Of a stretch of DNA of 64,000 nucleotides, positions 7,871-16,038 are shown in pieces. The notes under the pieces were generated by a model. It was not told where the DNA came from, did no database searches, and was given only the letters and a program-made list of their open reading frames with translations. Position 1 is the stretch's first letter. Each line of letters begins with the position of its first letter. This stretch comes from Clostridiaceae bacterium (GTDB taxonomy: Bacteria; Bacillota; Clostridia; Lachnospirales; Lachnospiraceae): contig CABIXM010000006.1 in NCBI GenBank assembly GCA_902362725.1, positions 128,836 through 192,835 on the forward strand, read 5' to 3'. The translations under genes and the position numbers were made by a program.

Positions 7871-9887
7871 CAAAGCCCTTCATGACTTTCGGAATCACAT
7901 AATGACTCCCGCCACGGCCCTTGACGTCCTCGATCATCATCGTGATCAACAGCGGCTTCTCCGTATTCTCCACGCAGATGCCCACGAACCAGCCCAGCTC
8001 CTGACCTTCCGTATCTTCCCTGGAGGTCTTCAGCTCCGCCGTACCGGTCTTACCCGCCATCCGGAATGCGTCGCGCTGCGCGGAATGGGCCGTACCGTCG
8101 CTGTCCTCCACCACCTGGTAGAGATCTGCTAGCACCGTATCCGCCGCCTCTTTGGTGAATACGCCCTCTTTCCAGCAGGATGTACTCTCACTGTCCAACA
8201 GATAGGGCTTCACCATATCTCCACCATTTACCAGGGCGGAGTAGATGACACTCAGATGAATCGGATTCATCAGCACCTTGCCCTGCCCGTAGCCACTGTC
8301 TGCCAGCTCCGTCTCGGAAGCTATCTTGCCGTCGCTGCCAAAGCTGGAAGCCGTCGCCGTAAAATCAAAGGGCAGCTCCTCGCCGAAGCCCAGGGAGTCC
8401 AAGCCCTTTGCGAAGTCATCCGTACCCATGGCGCAGGCCGCTTTCGCGAAATAGATATTATCGGAGTGAACCAGGGCGTTCTCCAGGTTCTTCACCGGGT
8501 AGTCCACCAGGGTTGTCACATAGTAGTCGCCCCAACTGCTATCCTTCTGCCATTTCAGGCCGTCATTTTTCACATCCTCGTCCGGGTCCAGCGTTCCTTC
8601 CGTCAGTCCCAGCGCCGCCACCACCGGCTTAAAGCTGGAACCGGGGGTCCAGGCCGCCAGATACCGGTTATACAGGGGCTGTGCCTCATCGGAGTTCAAT
8701 GCGTCCCAGGCGCTGGAGGTATAACCCATAACGAAATCATTGGGGTCGTAAGCCGGAGTGCTCACCAGCGCCCGTACGGCTCCGGTGGTGGGATCCATGG
8801 CTACCGCGCAGCCCTCGTCGCCCTCCATCTCCTGATAGAGATACTGCTGCAGTGTGATATCGATGGCCAGCTTCACATCCTGTCCATCCTCCGCCGACTT
8901 CTCCAGAACCGTATCCTTGACTTCGCCCAGCTGATTCAGAATCTGAATCGTATAGCCGTCCTTCGGTCGGAGCTGCTCCTCATAGATGCGCTCTGCGCCG
9001 GCCTTGCCGATGATGCTGTTTCTATTATACCCCTGTCCGGCCCGTTTTTCCAGCTCTTCCGCCGTAATATTCTGCACATAGCCGGTCAGCTGGGCCGCCT
9101 TCTCACCGAAAGGATAAAAGCGTACCTTCGTATCGGAAATCATGACCCCCGGAATCTCCAGCAGCTTCTCTTTCAGATCCATGGCGTCCTTGGCCACGGT
9201 CCGAAGCGGCACAAAGGTATCGTCCCGCACCCAGCCCGCGCTCAAGGCTTTCTCTATTTTCTCCGTACTGATTTCCAGAAGCTCCGAAAGCTGCGCAATG
9301 GCCCCGTCCCGGTCCTCCGGAAGCTTGCCCGGCACCAGGCCCACAGAAGAGGCCACGCCCTCTCTCGCCAGCTCCACCTGGTTGCGGTCATAGATATTGC
9401 CGCGTTTGGCCTGGGTGGTCACCACCTTCACCGTATCCTCATTGTAGAGGTTCGGAAAAATGTCCTGGCTGTCCCAGCTCATTTTATAATCCCCATCCTC
9501 GTTTTTCGTGAAAATGGCCACCGTATCAAAGGACAGCTCCCCCGCAATCGTATCCATGGTCAGGGTATACTTCACCCGCTGGGTCTCCGCCTTTTCATCC
9601 TTTTTCCCGCCCTCGTCCGCGATATCGATTCGGACGTCTGAAGCTTCGATTCCACCGTAGATATTCTTATATCGGTTTACATAAGTTTCTTTATCTGTAG
9701 TCTCCTGCGCCTCCTCTGTCAGGAAGCCATACATATCCGCGTAATCTTCCTGATTCAGAAAATCGATATATTCCGTCAGCAGTTCTTCGGGCTGCTCTGT
9801 CTTTTTCCCGCAGCCTGCCAGCAGTCCCAGACTCAGTCCCAGACTCAGCCCCAGGGTCAGAGTCGATAACGCCATGTTCCTTTTCAT
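7857..9887 (-). CDS. MecA-like class B penicillin-binding lipoprotein (transpeptidase)
   Basis: 676 residues. A signal peptide ends in a lipobox LLAGC (lipidated Cys 26). An NTF2-like MecA_N domain spans about 30-150, a dimerisation domain with RGNIYDRN about 160-335, and a transpeptidase domain 355-676. Catalytic motifs are all intact: S417-SFK (SxxK), S475-DN (SxN) and K613-TG. It cross-links peptidoglycan at the outer membrane face; MecA/PBP3-type members often have low beta-lactam affinity. The signal peptide holds LGLSLGLSLGL, encoded by a short tandem DNA repeat. It lies just downstream of a BlaI/M56 regulator pair, which suggests wall-stress control, though no direct operator is proven. 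ATG 9887 has an AAAGGGG site. Confidence 0.93.
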   Translation of the reverse strand: MKRNMALSTLTLGLSLGLSLGLLAGCGKKTEQPEELLTEYIDFLNQEDYADMYGFLTEEAQETTDKETYVNRYKNIYGGIEASDVRIDIADEGGKKDEKAETQRVKYTLTMDTIAGELSFDTVAIFTKNEDGDYKMSWDSQDIFPNLYNEDTVKVVTTQAKRGNIYDRNQVELAREGVASSVGLVPGKLPEDRDGAIAQLSELLEISTEKIEKALSAGWVRDDTFVPLRTVAKDAMDLKEKLLEIPGVMISDTKVRFYPFGEKAAQLTGYVQNITAEELEKRAGQGYNRNSIIGKAGAERIYEEQLRPKDGYTIQILNQLGEVKDTVLEKSAEDGQDVKLAIDITLQQYLYQEMEGDEGCAVAMDPTTGAVRALVSTPAYDPNDFVMGYTSSAWDALNSDEAQPLYNRYLAAWTPGSSFKPVVAALGLTEGTLDPDEDVKNDGLKWQKDSSWGDYYVTTLVDYPVKNLENALVHSDNIYFAKAACAMGTDDFAKGLDSLGFGEELPFDFTATASSFGSDGKIASETELADSGYGQGKVLMNPIHLSVIYSALVNGGDMVKPYLLDSESTSCWKEGVFTKEAADTVLADLYQVVEDSDGTAHSAQRDAFRMAGKTGTAELKTSREDTEGQELGWFVGICVENTEKPLLITMMIEDVKGRGGSHYVIPKVMKGFDEYE

Positions 9888-10006
9888 AAAATCCCCTTTT
9901 CTTCTGTAAAATCATTGTACACTACGTTCTTATAAAAAGATATCCTGATTTTTATGGATTTTGCACTCCTGAATCAGCACCAAGTGCTTCAGACCATATT
10001 GAATGG

Positions 10007-10627
10007 CTACGGCTGCTGCCACTTCTCCGGATATCGCCATTCATCCAGCTTCCAGGACAGCTTGCCGTTATAAGGAGTCGCAGTCCAGACGACGCCCGCG
10101 CAGCCAAGCAGTGTCACCACCGCCAGGCATACCGCCACCGGCACCTTCCAGAACTGCCCCGCCAGCAGGCCCCGCTGGGTTAGCTTAAGTCTAAGCAGAT
10201 CCTGTTTCTTCTCCGGCCATTCCGTCATATCCAGCCAGAGAAACCTGTGCTCCTTCAGGAAAATCCACACCTGCTCCTCTTTTCTCCGAACCTTACGCAC
10301 CTGCCGGAGGTCTATCCTGGTGCCATCCGACAGACACAGCGTATTTCCCTCTATCTCCGCCTTTTTGATCACGTCTGCCCGGCTGTTTCTCCGGTATAAA
10401 TGCTTTTCCCACAGGAACAAAAGAAAATACAGGAAAAACAGGGCCATACAGCCTGCCAGAACCGGCGTTCTCCGCCGCACGCCGCCCCACTGGCAGAAGC
10501 GGAACAGGGTCCGCCAGAACCAGTAATACACCAGCAGAAACCAGGGGCTGTACAGCCGCCACACCCACAAAAATCTCCCCATTTTCCGCTTCCAGCGCTT
10601 CTCCGTGGCCTTATCGACCATTTCCAT
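10007..10627 (-). CDS. Hypothetical membrane protein in the BlaI operon
   Basis: 206 residues from ATG 10627 (AGAGGTG 8 bases upstream; a GTG at 10645 is less likely). Two hydrophobic segments lie near residues 24-44 and 56-76, then a soluble region with a ligand-free-looking beta-rich pattern (DGTRIDLRQVRKVRRKEEQVWIF), and a last TM near 165-185 followed by a short outer tail ending YPEKWQQP. The middle part resembles a PH-like/YcxB-type membrane-associated domain, but this is only pattern similarity. It follows the M56 peptidase gene by about 50 bases in the same direction and probably works in the same sensing or wall pathway. Confidence 0.6.
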   Translation of the reverse strand: MEMVDKATEKRWKRKMGRFLWVWRLYSPWFLLVYYWFWRTLFRFCQWGGVRRRTPVLAGCMALFFLYFLLFLWEKHLYRRNSRADVIKKAEIEGNTLCLSDGTRIDLRQVRKVRRKEEQVWIFLKEHRFLWLDMTEWPEKKQDLLRLKLTQRGLLAGQFWKVPVAVCLAVVTLLGCAGVVWTATPYNGKLSWKLDEWRYPEKWQQP

Positions 10628-10674
10628 CTGTCCGTCACCTCTCACGCTTGCTTCGCAGAGTTGTCTCTGCGACC

Positions 10675-12888
10675 TTATCTCCGATATACGATACCCGTAT
10701 AGACCCAGGTCTGCCCCAGATCCTCCGACTCATAGCGCAGCTTCGTGCCACCCAATTCCGAGTATTCCTCCATGCCCAGATACAGCACCAGTTTTCCATC
10801 CTGGATCTCCGGCGGATAATAGACCGTATAACTCTCTGCGTACTCCACAGCCGGAACCCGGACTGTCAGCTGCTTCCAGTTATTTCCACCATCTTCCGTC
10901 CGCCAGCAGCCGTCGCCGCCGGTCACAAAGCCGACCTTGTCAGACACAAAGGCCGCCCCGGTCAGCAGGGAATGACTTCCCCCATAGCCGTAGAATGTCT
11001 CCGCTGTCAGTGGGCTCCAGTTCTCACCACCGTCCCTTGTCACATAGAGCGTGCTGCCCTCCTGGTGCATGGTCCGATCCCCGGTAAAGATCAGAAAACC
11101 GTGCTCCGCGTCCGGAAAGCTTAAGAACAGCCTCCGCACACTCGTATCCATATTTGACACGACGATGGTTTTCCAGTTTTTTCCTTCATCATGGCTAAAG
11201 GTCACAGACACCGGAACCGACGGGGAACCGCCGTAGGCAAAGGCCGTCACTTCATCCGTCACCACATAGCTCTTCTCCTGTGGACCAGAAAGCTGTCCGT
11301 CCATCTCATCACCCCGGCTGGTGAGCTTTTCCAGAGAAATCGGGACGTCCCTCCAGTTTGCTCCATTGTCCCAGGTAGCCTGCAGGACACCGTCCTGGGT
11401 CCTCGCCCTGCAGCCGTCCTGCTGCTTCAGATCCAGCATCGGAAGGGACGCAAAGGCCGCCTTTGCGTCCTCCGGGTGCGCCGCTTCCAGGGCTGCCAGC
11501 GCCTGCTGCGTCTCCGCCACACCCACCAGCTCATAGGTAAATTCGCCCACCCGTTTCACATGCACTGCCCAGTCAAAATAGCGGTATTCCGTACCATTTT
11601 CCACATAGCGCCCGCCATCCACCGGCAGGCCCGTTTCCACAGTCTCATCTGCCCACACGATGTCCCGGAACAACAGCCTGCACACATACTCATCTGCGTC
11701 GCCCGCCAGCAGGGTCCGATCGATGATCTCCAATGTATTATAGCCGCTGGATTCCTCCGGGTTATAGGCGCTGCCCCGCTCCGGGTCTTCATAGTACATC
11801 CTGTAGCGGTAGACAAAATCCGACACCGTATCCAGATAGGACGCCCGGGTCTTCACCCGCAGCTGCCAGGGACCGGACACCGCTTCCGTCATATCCGCGA
11901 ACTCCGTCTCCGGATACTGCTCCATGGCGTTCATCCGCCACTCATAATAGCTCTCGCCATCCACCGGCGTAAGCCCGGTCATGGCCTCTACCGCCGTATC
12001 CGTGAAGCCATCCGGCGCGTCATAGCCCAGGTACCGATTCACCGCGGCCTCCTGCTGATACGCCTCTTCCCGCACATCCCGGCGCACCGACACGCCCAGA
12101 AGTCCGACGCAGACTACGAGCTCCGCCGTCAGAAGCAGAAAAGCCGCCGCCCCTGCCACGAAGCCCGGCTCCTGCTCCCGGGTCACTACCTGAAGCCTGG
12201 CCCGCATGACCGCCTTGCTGTTATAGAAATAAGCCGAATAAGCCTTATTTCTCTCCCGTCCCCGCCGCAGGGAATCCAGCAGGAACTCTGCGTAAGCGTC
12301 CCGTTCCACCTCGGATTTGTCGGCTGCCACGCTCTGGTCGCAGGCCACCTCCACGTCCTGAAATGCCGCGTTTTTCAGAAGCCAGACCGCCGGTTGGAAC
12401 CAGAAGATACAGCTTCCCACTGTGAAAATCAGCTTGTACCAGAGATCCCGCTTTTTCGCATGGGTACATTCGTGCAGAAAAACCATCCGAAGCTCCGCAA
12501 AGCTGTAGCGGGTATCCGGGAGTAACATAATCGGAGTAAGAAACCCCAAAATCATCGGCGTCGTCACCGCATCGCTCTGATAGAGAGCGGGAGCCTTGGA
12601 AAGCTCCACCTCCGAAGCAGCCTGCTCACAGGCGCTGTGAATCCAGCCCTCTTCCACCGGCTTCATCGCCGCAATCGCTTTCCGGCGGAACCGCTGATAA
12701 GACCCCAGCTGCCACAGCAAAAGCAAAAGCGTTCCCGCCGCCCAGATCGGAAACAGCAGCGCCAGACGGCGCACCTGCGGGTATTCCCAGCGCAGCACAT
12801 ACAGCCGCAGCAGCACGCCCACATGGAGCAGCGCAAGCTCAGCCAGCAAAATCACCCATAATACCTTCCGGTACTTCGCCTGTCTCAT
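10675..12888 (-). CDS. M56 (BlaR1-type) metallopeptidase fused to an Asp-box beta-propeller
   Basis: 737 residues. The N-terminal 270 residues are a BlaR1/MecR1-like M56 membrane peptidase: TM helices near 8-30, 43-62 and 152-172, zinc motif HECTH at 139-143 with a following VEVACDQ motif (Glu180), and a TM at 242-266. In BlaR1 the outside C-terminus is a penicillin-binding sensor. Here no SxxK/KTG motif occurs; instead there are about 470 outer residues whose second half holds five Asp-box repeats of the form D-x-G-x-x-W (DNGANW, DEGKNW, DGGENW, DGGNNW, DLGQTW), typical of sialidase/BNR propellers. The gene overlaps blaI by ATGA. It likely cleaves BlaI in response to a ligand bound by the propeller; the ligand is unknown. 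Confidence 0.85.
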   Translation of the reverse strand: MRQAKYRKVLWVILLAELALLHVGVLLRLYVLRWEYPQVRRLALLFPIWAAGTLLLLLWQLGSYQRFRRKAIAAMKPVEEGWIHSACEQAASEVELSKAPALYQSDAVTTPMILGFLTPIMLLPDTRYSFAELRMVFLHECTHAKKRDLWYKLIFTVGSCIFWFQPAVWLLKNAAFQDVEVACDQSVAADKSEVERDAYAEFLLDSLRRGRERNKAYSAYFYNSKAVMRARLQVVTREQEPGFVAGAAAFLLLTAELVVCVGLLGVSVRRDVREEAYQQEAAVNRYLGYDAPDGFTDTAVEAMTGLTPVDGESYYEWRMNAMEQYPETEFADMTEAVSGPWQLRVKTRASYLDTVSDFVYRYRMYYEDPERGSAYNPEESSGYNTLEIIDRTLLAGDADEYVCRLLFRDIVWADETVETGLPVDGGRYVENGTEYRYFDWAVHVKRVGEFTYELVGVAETQQALAALEAAHPEDAKAAFASLPMLDLKQQDGCRARTQDGVLQATWDNGANWRDVPISLEKLTSRGDEMDGQLSGPQEKSYVVTDEVTAFAYGGSPSVPVSVTFSHDEGKNWKTIVVSNMDTSVRRLFLSFPDAEHGFLIFTGDRTMHQEGSTLYVTRDGGENWSPLTAETFYGYGGSHSLLTGAAFVSDKVGFVTGGDGCWRTEDGGNNWKQLTVRVPAVEYAESYTVYYPPEIQDGKLVLYLGMEEYSELGGTKLRYESEDLGQTWVYTGIVYRR

Positions 12889-13265
12889 TTCCCACGCTCC
12901 CTTCTCTCCCGGTCCAGGAAATCCTGCAATTCATCCAAATCCTCATCGGAGAGCTCGTCCCCGCTGCCCAGGGCCGCTATAAAATTCCCCACAGAATTCT
13001 GATACAACCGCTTCCAGATGCTGCGGCTCTCCTCCTTCAGATACGCGTTCTTCGGCACCGCCGCCTCATAGACATTGCTCTTTCCCTCCCGGTACACGTC
13101 CACGAAGCCCTTCTCCTGCAGTCTGGACAGGAAAGACAGGATGGTGGTGGCCGAAAGCTTCCGATCCACCGGCAGCTGATACTCAATCTCAAGCCGGGTC
13201 ACCGGATGCCCGGCGTCCCAGATAATCTGCATTAGCTCCAGCTCAGAATCTGGCAGTCGTTTCAT
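12885..13265 (-). CDS. BlaI/MecI/CopY-family repressor
   Basis: 126 residues. The N-terminal winged helix (LPDSELELMQIIW, ATTILSFLSRLQEKGFV, GKSNVYEAAV) binds DNA as a dimer. The C-terminal dimer region has GNF at 93-95; in BlaI and MecI the inactivating cleavage by BlaR1/MecR1 falls at an Asn-Phe bond in the matching position, so N94-F95 is the predicted cut site. It overlaps the M56 gene by four bases and is the first gene of the operon, so it probably represses itself, its peptidase and perhaps the downstream PBP. The target ligand class is not shown by the sequence. Confidence 0.92.
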   Translation of the reverse strand: MKRLPDSELELMQIIWDAGHPVTRLEIEYQLPVDRKLSATTILSFLSRLQEKGFVDVYREGKSNVYEAAVPKNAYLKEESRSIWKRLYQNSVGNFIAALGSGDELSDEDLDELQDFLDRERRERGK

Positions 13266-13329
13266 ACGCGAAAACCTCCTTTCGCTCTTTTCCTTCGTAA
13301 AAATCTTCTAAAATCGCCAATTCTTTTTT

Positions 13330-13387
13330 CGGCATTTGCCGAACAGAAACTTAAGTTCATTTTACATTTGATAAAAGTATCTGTCAA
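13330..13387 (-). promoter_or_regulatory. blaI operon promoter with two palindromes
   Basis: Minus-strand TTGACA (complement of 13382-13387), 17-bp spacer, TAAAAT (complement of 13359-13364). Just downstream lie two perfect palindromes: AACTTAAGTT at 13348-13357, over the start site, and CGGCATTTGCCG at 13330-13341 in the leader. Either could be the BlaI operator; neither is the classical TACAnnTGTA form. Confidence 0.6.
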
Positions 13388-13487
13388 GCAAATGAATTCC
13401 GATTTTTCTTAATATTTTATGAAAACAGGAAACGCCTATAAATTTCCGATCCGTTGTCATTTATTTATCCTCAGCTTTCTATCTTTC

Positions 13488-13516
13488 TTGTAAAGAAGGA
13501 AAATTTATACTATAAT
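13488..13516 (+). promoter_or_regulatory. Promoter of the FMN alpha-hydroxyacid dehydrogenase gene
   Basis: TTGTAA (13488-13493), 17-bp spacer, perfect TATAAT (13511-13516). An inverted repeat ACGATT...AATCGT follows at about 13531-13554 in the leader and may be an operator. Confidence 0.65.
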
Positions 13517-13585
13517 CAACACGGATCTTTCACGATTTTATCATTTAGAATCGTATGGAACATAACTTAAGAAAGAGGTATGGGT

Positions 13586-14602
13586 ATGAATTACAACGAA
13601 TGCATCGAACTGGCCAGAGGCCGTGTGGGCAAGGTCTGTAAGGCCTGTCCCGAGTGCAACGGCCGGGCCTGCGGCAACAAAATGCCCGGTCCAGGAGCCA
13701 AGGGCATCGGCGACACCGCCATCCGTAACTATAACAAATGGAAGGAAATCCGGGTTCAGATGGACACCCTGGTGAAAAAACGTCCCATCGACACCAGCCT
13801 GTCCCTGTTCGGCAAAACCTTCCGGTACCCGTTCTTCGCGGGCCCCGTGGGCGCTGTGAACCTGCACTACGGCGACTCCCTGAACGACGTGAGCTACAAT
13901 GATATCCTGGTCTCCGCCTGCGCGGAATTCGGCATCGCGGCTTTCACCGGCGACGGCACCGACAGCAACGTCATGGTGGCAGCCACCAGAGCCATTAAGA
14001 ATGCGAAGGGCTTTGGTATCCCCACCGTCAAGCCCTGGAACATCGAGACCATCCGGGAGAAAATGGCCCTGGTACACGACGCGGATCCCTTCGCCGTGGC
14101 CATGGACATCGACGCCGCAGGCCTTCCGTTCCTTCAGAATCTGAATCCGCCCGCCGGAAGTAAGTCCGTAGAAGAGCTGAAAGCTATCCGGGAAGCCGCA
14201 GGCGTACCCTTCATCGTAAAAGGTATCATGACCGTCAAAGGAGCTCTGAAAGCGAAAGAAGCCGGCGCCGCAGCCATCGTCGTATCCAATCACGGCGGCC
14301 GCGTCCTTGACCAGTGCCCCGCCACCGCGGAAGTCCTGGAGGAGATCGCCGAAGCCGTGGGCGGTTCCATGAAGATTCTCGTGGACGGTGGCATCCGCTC
14401 CGGCACGGACGTCTTCAAGGCCCTGGCTCTGGGAGCCGACGCAGTCATCATCGCCCGTCCCTTCGTCACAGCTGTGTACGGCGGCGGCCGGGAGGGCGTC
14501 GAGTCCTATATCAACAAAATCGGCGCGGAGCTCAAGGACACCATGGCCATGTGCGGCGTCGCGTCCCTCGACGAGATCACCCGGGACTGTGTCCGCAGAT
14601 AG
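13586..14602 (+). CDS. FMN-dependent alpha-hydroxyacid dehydrogenase/oxidase
   Basis: 338 residues of the LldD/glycolate oxidase TIM-barrel family, which oxidises 2-hydroxy acids such as lactate using FMN. Visible motifs: PFFAGPVGAVN near the FMN edge, the PFIVKGIMT lysine strand, the catalytic SNHGGRVLD (His base and Arg), and the phosphate-binding DGGIRSGTDVFKALALGADAV. The N-terminus has a CKACPECNGRAC cluster of four cysteines not found in classical members. The ATG at 13586 is preferred because AGAGG stands 7 bases before it. The acceptor is unknown; in an anaerobe a dehydrogenase with an iron-sulfur or flavin partner is more likely than an oxidase. Confidence 0.88.
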   Translation: MNYNECIELARGRVGKVCKACPECNGRACGNKMPGPGAKGIGDTAIRNYNKWKEIRVQMDTLVKKRPIDTSLSLFGKTFRYPFFAGPVGAVNLHYGDSLNDVSYNDILVSACAEFGIAAFTGDGTDSNVMVAATRAIKNAKGFGIPTVKPWNIETIREKMALVHDADPFAVAMDIDAAGLPFLQNLNPPAGSKSVEELKAIREAAGVPFIVKGIMTVKGALKAKEAGAAAIVVSNHGGRVLDQCPATAEVLEEIAEAVGGSMKILVDGGIRSGTDVFKALALGADAVIIARPFVTAVYGGGREGVESYINKIGAELKDTMAMCGVASLDEITRDCVRR

Positions 14603-14622
14603 CAAAAAGCCCTTTACGTTTT

Positions 14623-14660
14623 CTGTCTTTTCCGTTAAGATAAAAGACAGATAGTTTTTT
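14623..14660 (+). terminator. Intrinsic terminator after the FMN enzyme gene
   Basis: Inverted repeat CTGTCTTTT (14623-14631) / AAAAGACAG (14642-14650) followed by a TTTTTT run at 14655-14660. It separates the FMN enzyme gene from the cyclophilin gene. Confidence 0.7.
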
Positions 14661-14680
14661 ATAAAAAAGGAGAATTCAAT

Positions 14681-15202
14681 ATGGCACAGAATCCAGTCGT
14701 TACATTTGAAATGGAAAACGGCGATCTCATCAAGGCAGAGCTCTACCCCGAAATCGCCCCCAACACCGTCAACAACTTCATCAGCCTGGTAAAGAAGGGC
14801 TTCTACAACGGCCTGATTTTCCATCGGGTTATCAATGGCTTCATGATCCAGGGCGGCTGCCCGGACGGTATCGGCACCGGCGGACCGGGCTACTCCATCA
14901 AGGGCGAGTTTGCCCAGAACGGCGTTCAGAACGATCTGGCCCACACACCGGGCGTCCTCTCCATGGCCAGAGCCATGCATCCGGACTCCGCAGGTTCCCA
15001 GTTCTTCATCATGCATAAGACCAGCCCCCATCTGGACGGCTCCTACGCCGCCTTCGGCAAGGTCATCGAGGGCCTGGACGTGGTAGACAAGATCGCCACC
15101 ACCCGGACTGATTTCCGGGATCGCCCCATGACTCCGCAGGTCATGAAGAGCGTCACCGTGGACACCTTCGGCGTGGACTATCCGGAACCGGAGACTTTAT
15201 AA
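14681..15202 (+). CDS. Cyclophilin-type peptidyl-prolyl isomerase
   Basis: 173 residues. It speeds cis-trans turnover of Xaa-Pro bonds in folding proteins. The cyclophilin core is clear: GLIFHRVINGFMIQGG with the catalytic Arg/Phe, LSMARAMHPDSAGSQFFIM, LDGSYAAFGKVIEGLDVVDKI. There is no signal peptide, so the enzyme is cytoplasmic. It has a strong AAGGAG site 8 bases before ATG and stands as its own unit between two terminators. Confidence 0.95.
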   Translation: MAQNPVVTFEMENGDLIKAELYPEIAPNTVNNFISLVKKGFYNGLIFHRVINGFMIQGGCPDGIGTGGPGYSIKGEFAQNGVQNDLAHTPGVLSMARAMHPDSAGSQFFIMHKTSPHLDGSYAAFGKVIEGLDVVDKIATTRTDFRDRPMTPQVMKSVTVDTFGVDYPEPETL

Positions 15203-15214
15203 GCATTTTTCTCA

Positions 15215-15250
15215 GACGGAAAACCGCGAACGGTTTTCCGTCTTTTTATT
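15215..15250. terminator. Intrinsic terminator between convergent genes
   Basis: A perfect 12-bp stem GACGGAAAACCG / CGGTTTTCCGTC with a CGAA tetraloop and a TTTTTATT tail ends the cyclophilin transcript. It lies at the end of the convergent deacetylase gene. Confidence 0.9.
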
Positions 15251-15965
15251 CCAGAATCAGCTCATCGGCCGTCACAAATTCATAGCCTTTCTTCTGCAGC
15301 TCATCCACGATTCGGAGGGCCGCCTCCACGGTGGTTCGGTAGGAATCGTGCATGAGGATCACGTCGTTCTCCTCCACATCTTCCAGCACCTCCCGGACGA
15401 TCCGGTCCGTATTTTTCACCTTCCAGTCCAGGGTATCCAGGGTCCAGAATACCGGGATCATCATGACCTGACATTCCAGCTCCTTATTCCAGTTGCCGTA
15501 GGGCGGGCGCACATACTCCACCTGCTGCCCGGTAATGGCGCGGATGGCCTCGCTGGTGTCCCTTATCTCCGCACAGGCCTCCTCCATGGACAGGCTATTG
15601 ATATCCACATGGTAAAAGGTATGGTTGCCGATGAGATGCCCCTCCTCGCTCATGCGGCGGATCACGTCCTCCCGGCCCTCGATATTCTCCCCCAGCAGGA
15701 AAAAGGTGACCTTCACACCCCGCTCCGCAAGACCGTCCAGCAATAAATCCGTATAATAGGGATGAGGACCGTCGTCGAAGGTCAGGGCAATCCGTCGGGT
15801 CTCGACGCCTGCCTCCACTGCATTCGCGCCCGCCAGAACCTTTTGAGCCTCCTTTTCCATCCTGACCCGGAAACCGGCCGCCGTCAGCGTAAGCGTCAGA
15901 CCCAGAAAGCCGATCAGAAAGCCCCGCTTCCACTTAGGAATCCGCCTGATTTTCTCATTATTCAC
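15246..15965 (-). CDS. Polysaccharide deacetylase (NodB/PgdA family)
   Basis: 239 residues. One N-terminal TM anchor (about 14-32) precedes the NodB domain from residue 58. All five motifs are visible: TFDDGPHP (base and metal Asp), HTFYHVD (metal histidines), RPPYGNWN, the DTLDWK Asp/Trp pair, and ILMHD (His). It removes acetyl groups from N-acetylglucosamine in peptidoglycan or a related glycan at the cell surface. The start is GTG at 15965, supported by GGAG 7 bases upstream. It resembles Bacillus PdaA/PdaB and PgdA; which polymer it edits is not settled by sequence. Confidence 0.92.
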   Translation of the reverse strand: MNNEKIRRIPKWKRGFLIGFLGLTLTLTAAGFRVRMEKEAQKVLAGANAVEAGVETRRIALTFDDGPHPYYTDLLLDGLAERGVKVTFFLLGENIEGREDVIRRMSEEGHLIGNHTFYHVDINSLSMEEACAEIRDTSEAIRAITGQQVEYVRPPYGNWNKELECQVMMIPVFWTLDTLDWKVKNTDRIVREVLEDVEENDVILMHDSYRTTVEAALRIVDELQKKGYEFVTADELILE

Positions 15966-16005
15966 GTTCCGTCTCCGGTTCGTTTTTCCTATAATATATG
16001 CAGAA

Positions 16006-16038
16006 GGAGCAGGCGTATGAGCCTGCTCCCTGTCTTTT
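16006..16038 (+). terminator. Hairpin between the DUF-like membrane gene and the deacetylase gene
   Basis: Perfect 9-bp stem GGAGCAGGC (16006-16014) / GCCTGCTCC (16021-16029), with CTGTCTTTTT after it on the plus strand. On the minus strand, where the flanking genes are read, the tail is weak, so it may only lower readthrough into the deacetylase gene. Confidence 0.5.

Noticed and set aside
9888..10006. BlaI operator before the PBP gene
   Set aside because: GTAGTGTACAATG resembles part of known BlaI boxes, but it is not symmetric enough and no -35 could be placed, so it is left out as a feature.
11191..12525. A 444-codon plus-strand frame opposite the M56 gene
   Set aside because: Same reason: no ribosome site, antisense composition, and the minus-strand gene has clear motifs.
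13365..13381. Classical TACAnnTGTA BlaI box in the spacer of the blaI promoter
   Set aside because: Only 8 of 10 positions fit; the two perfect palindromes beside it are better candidates.
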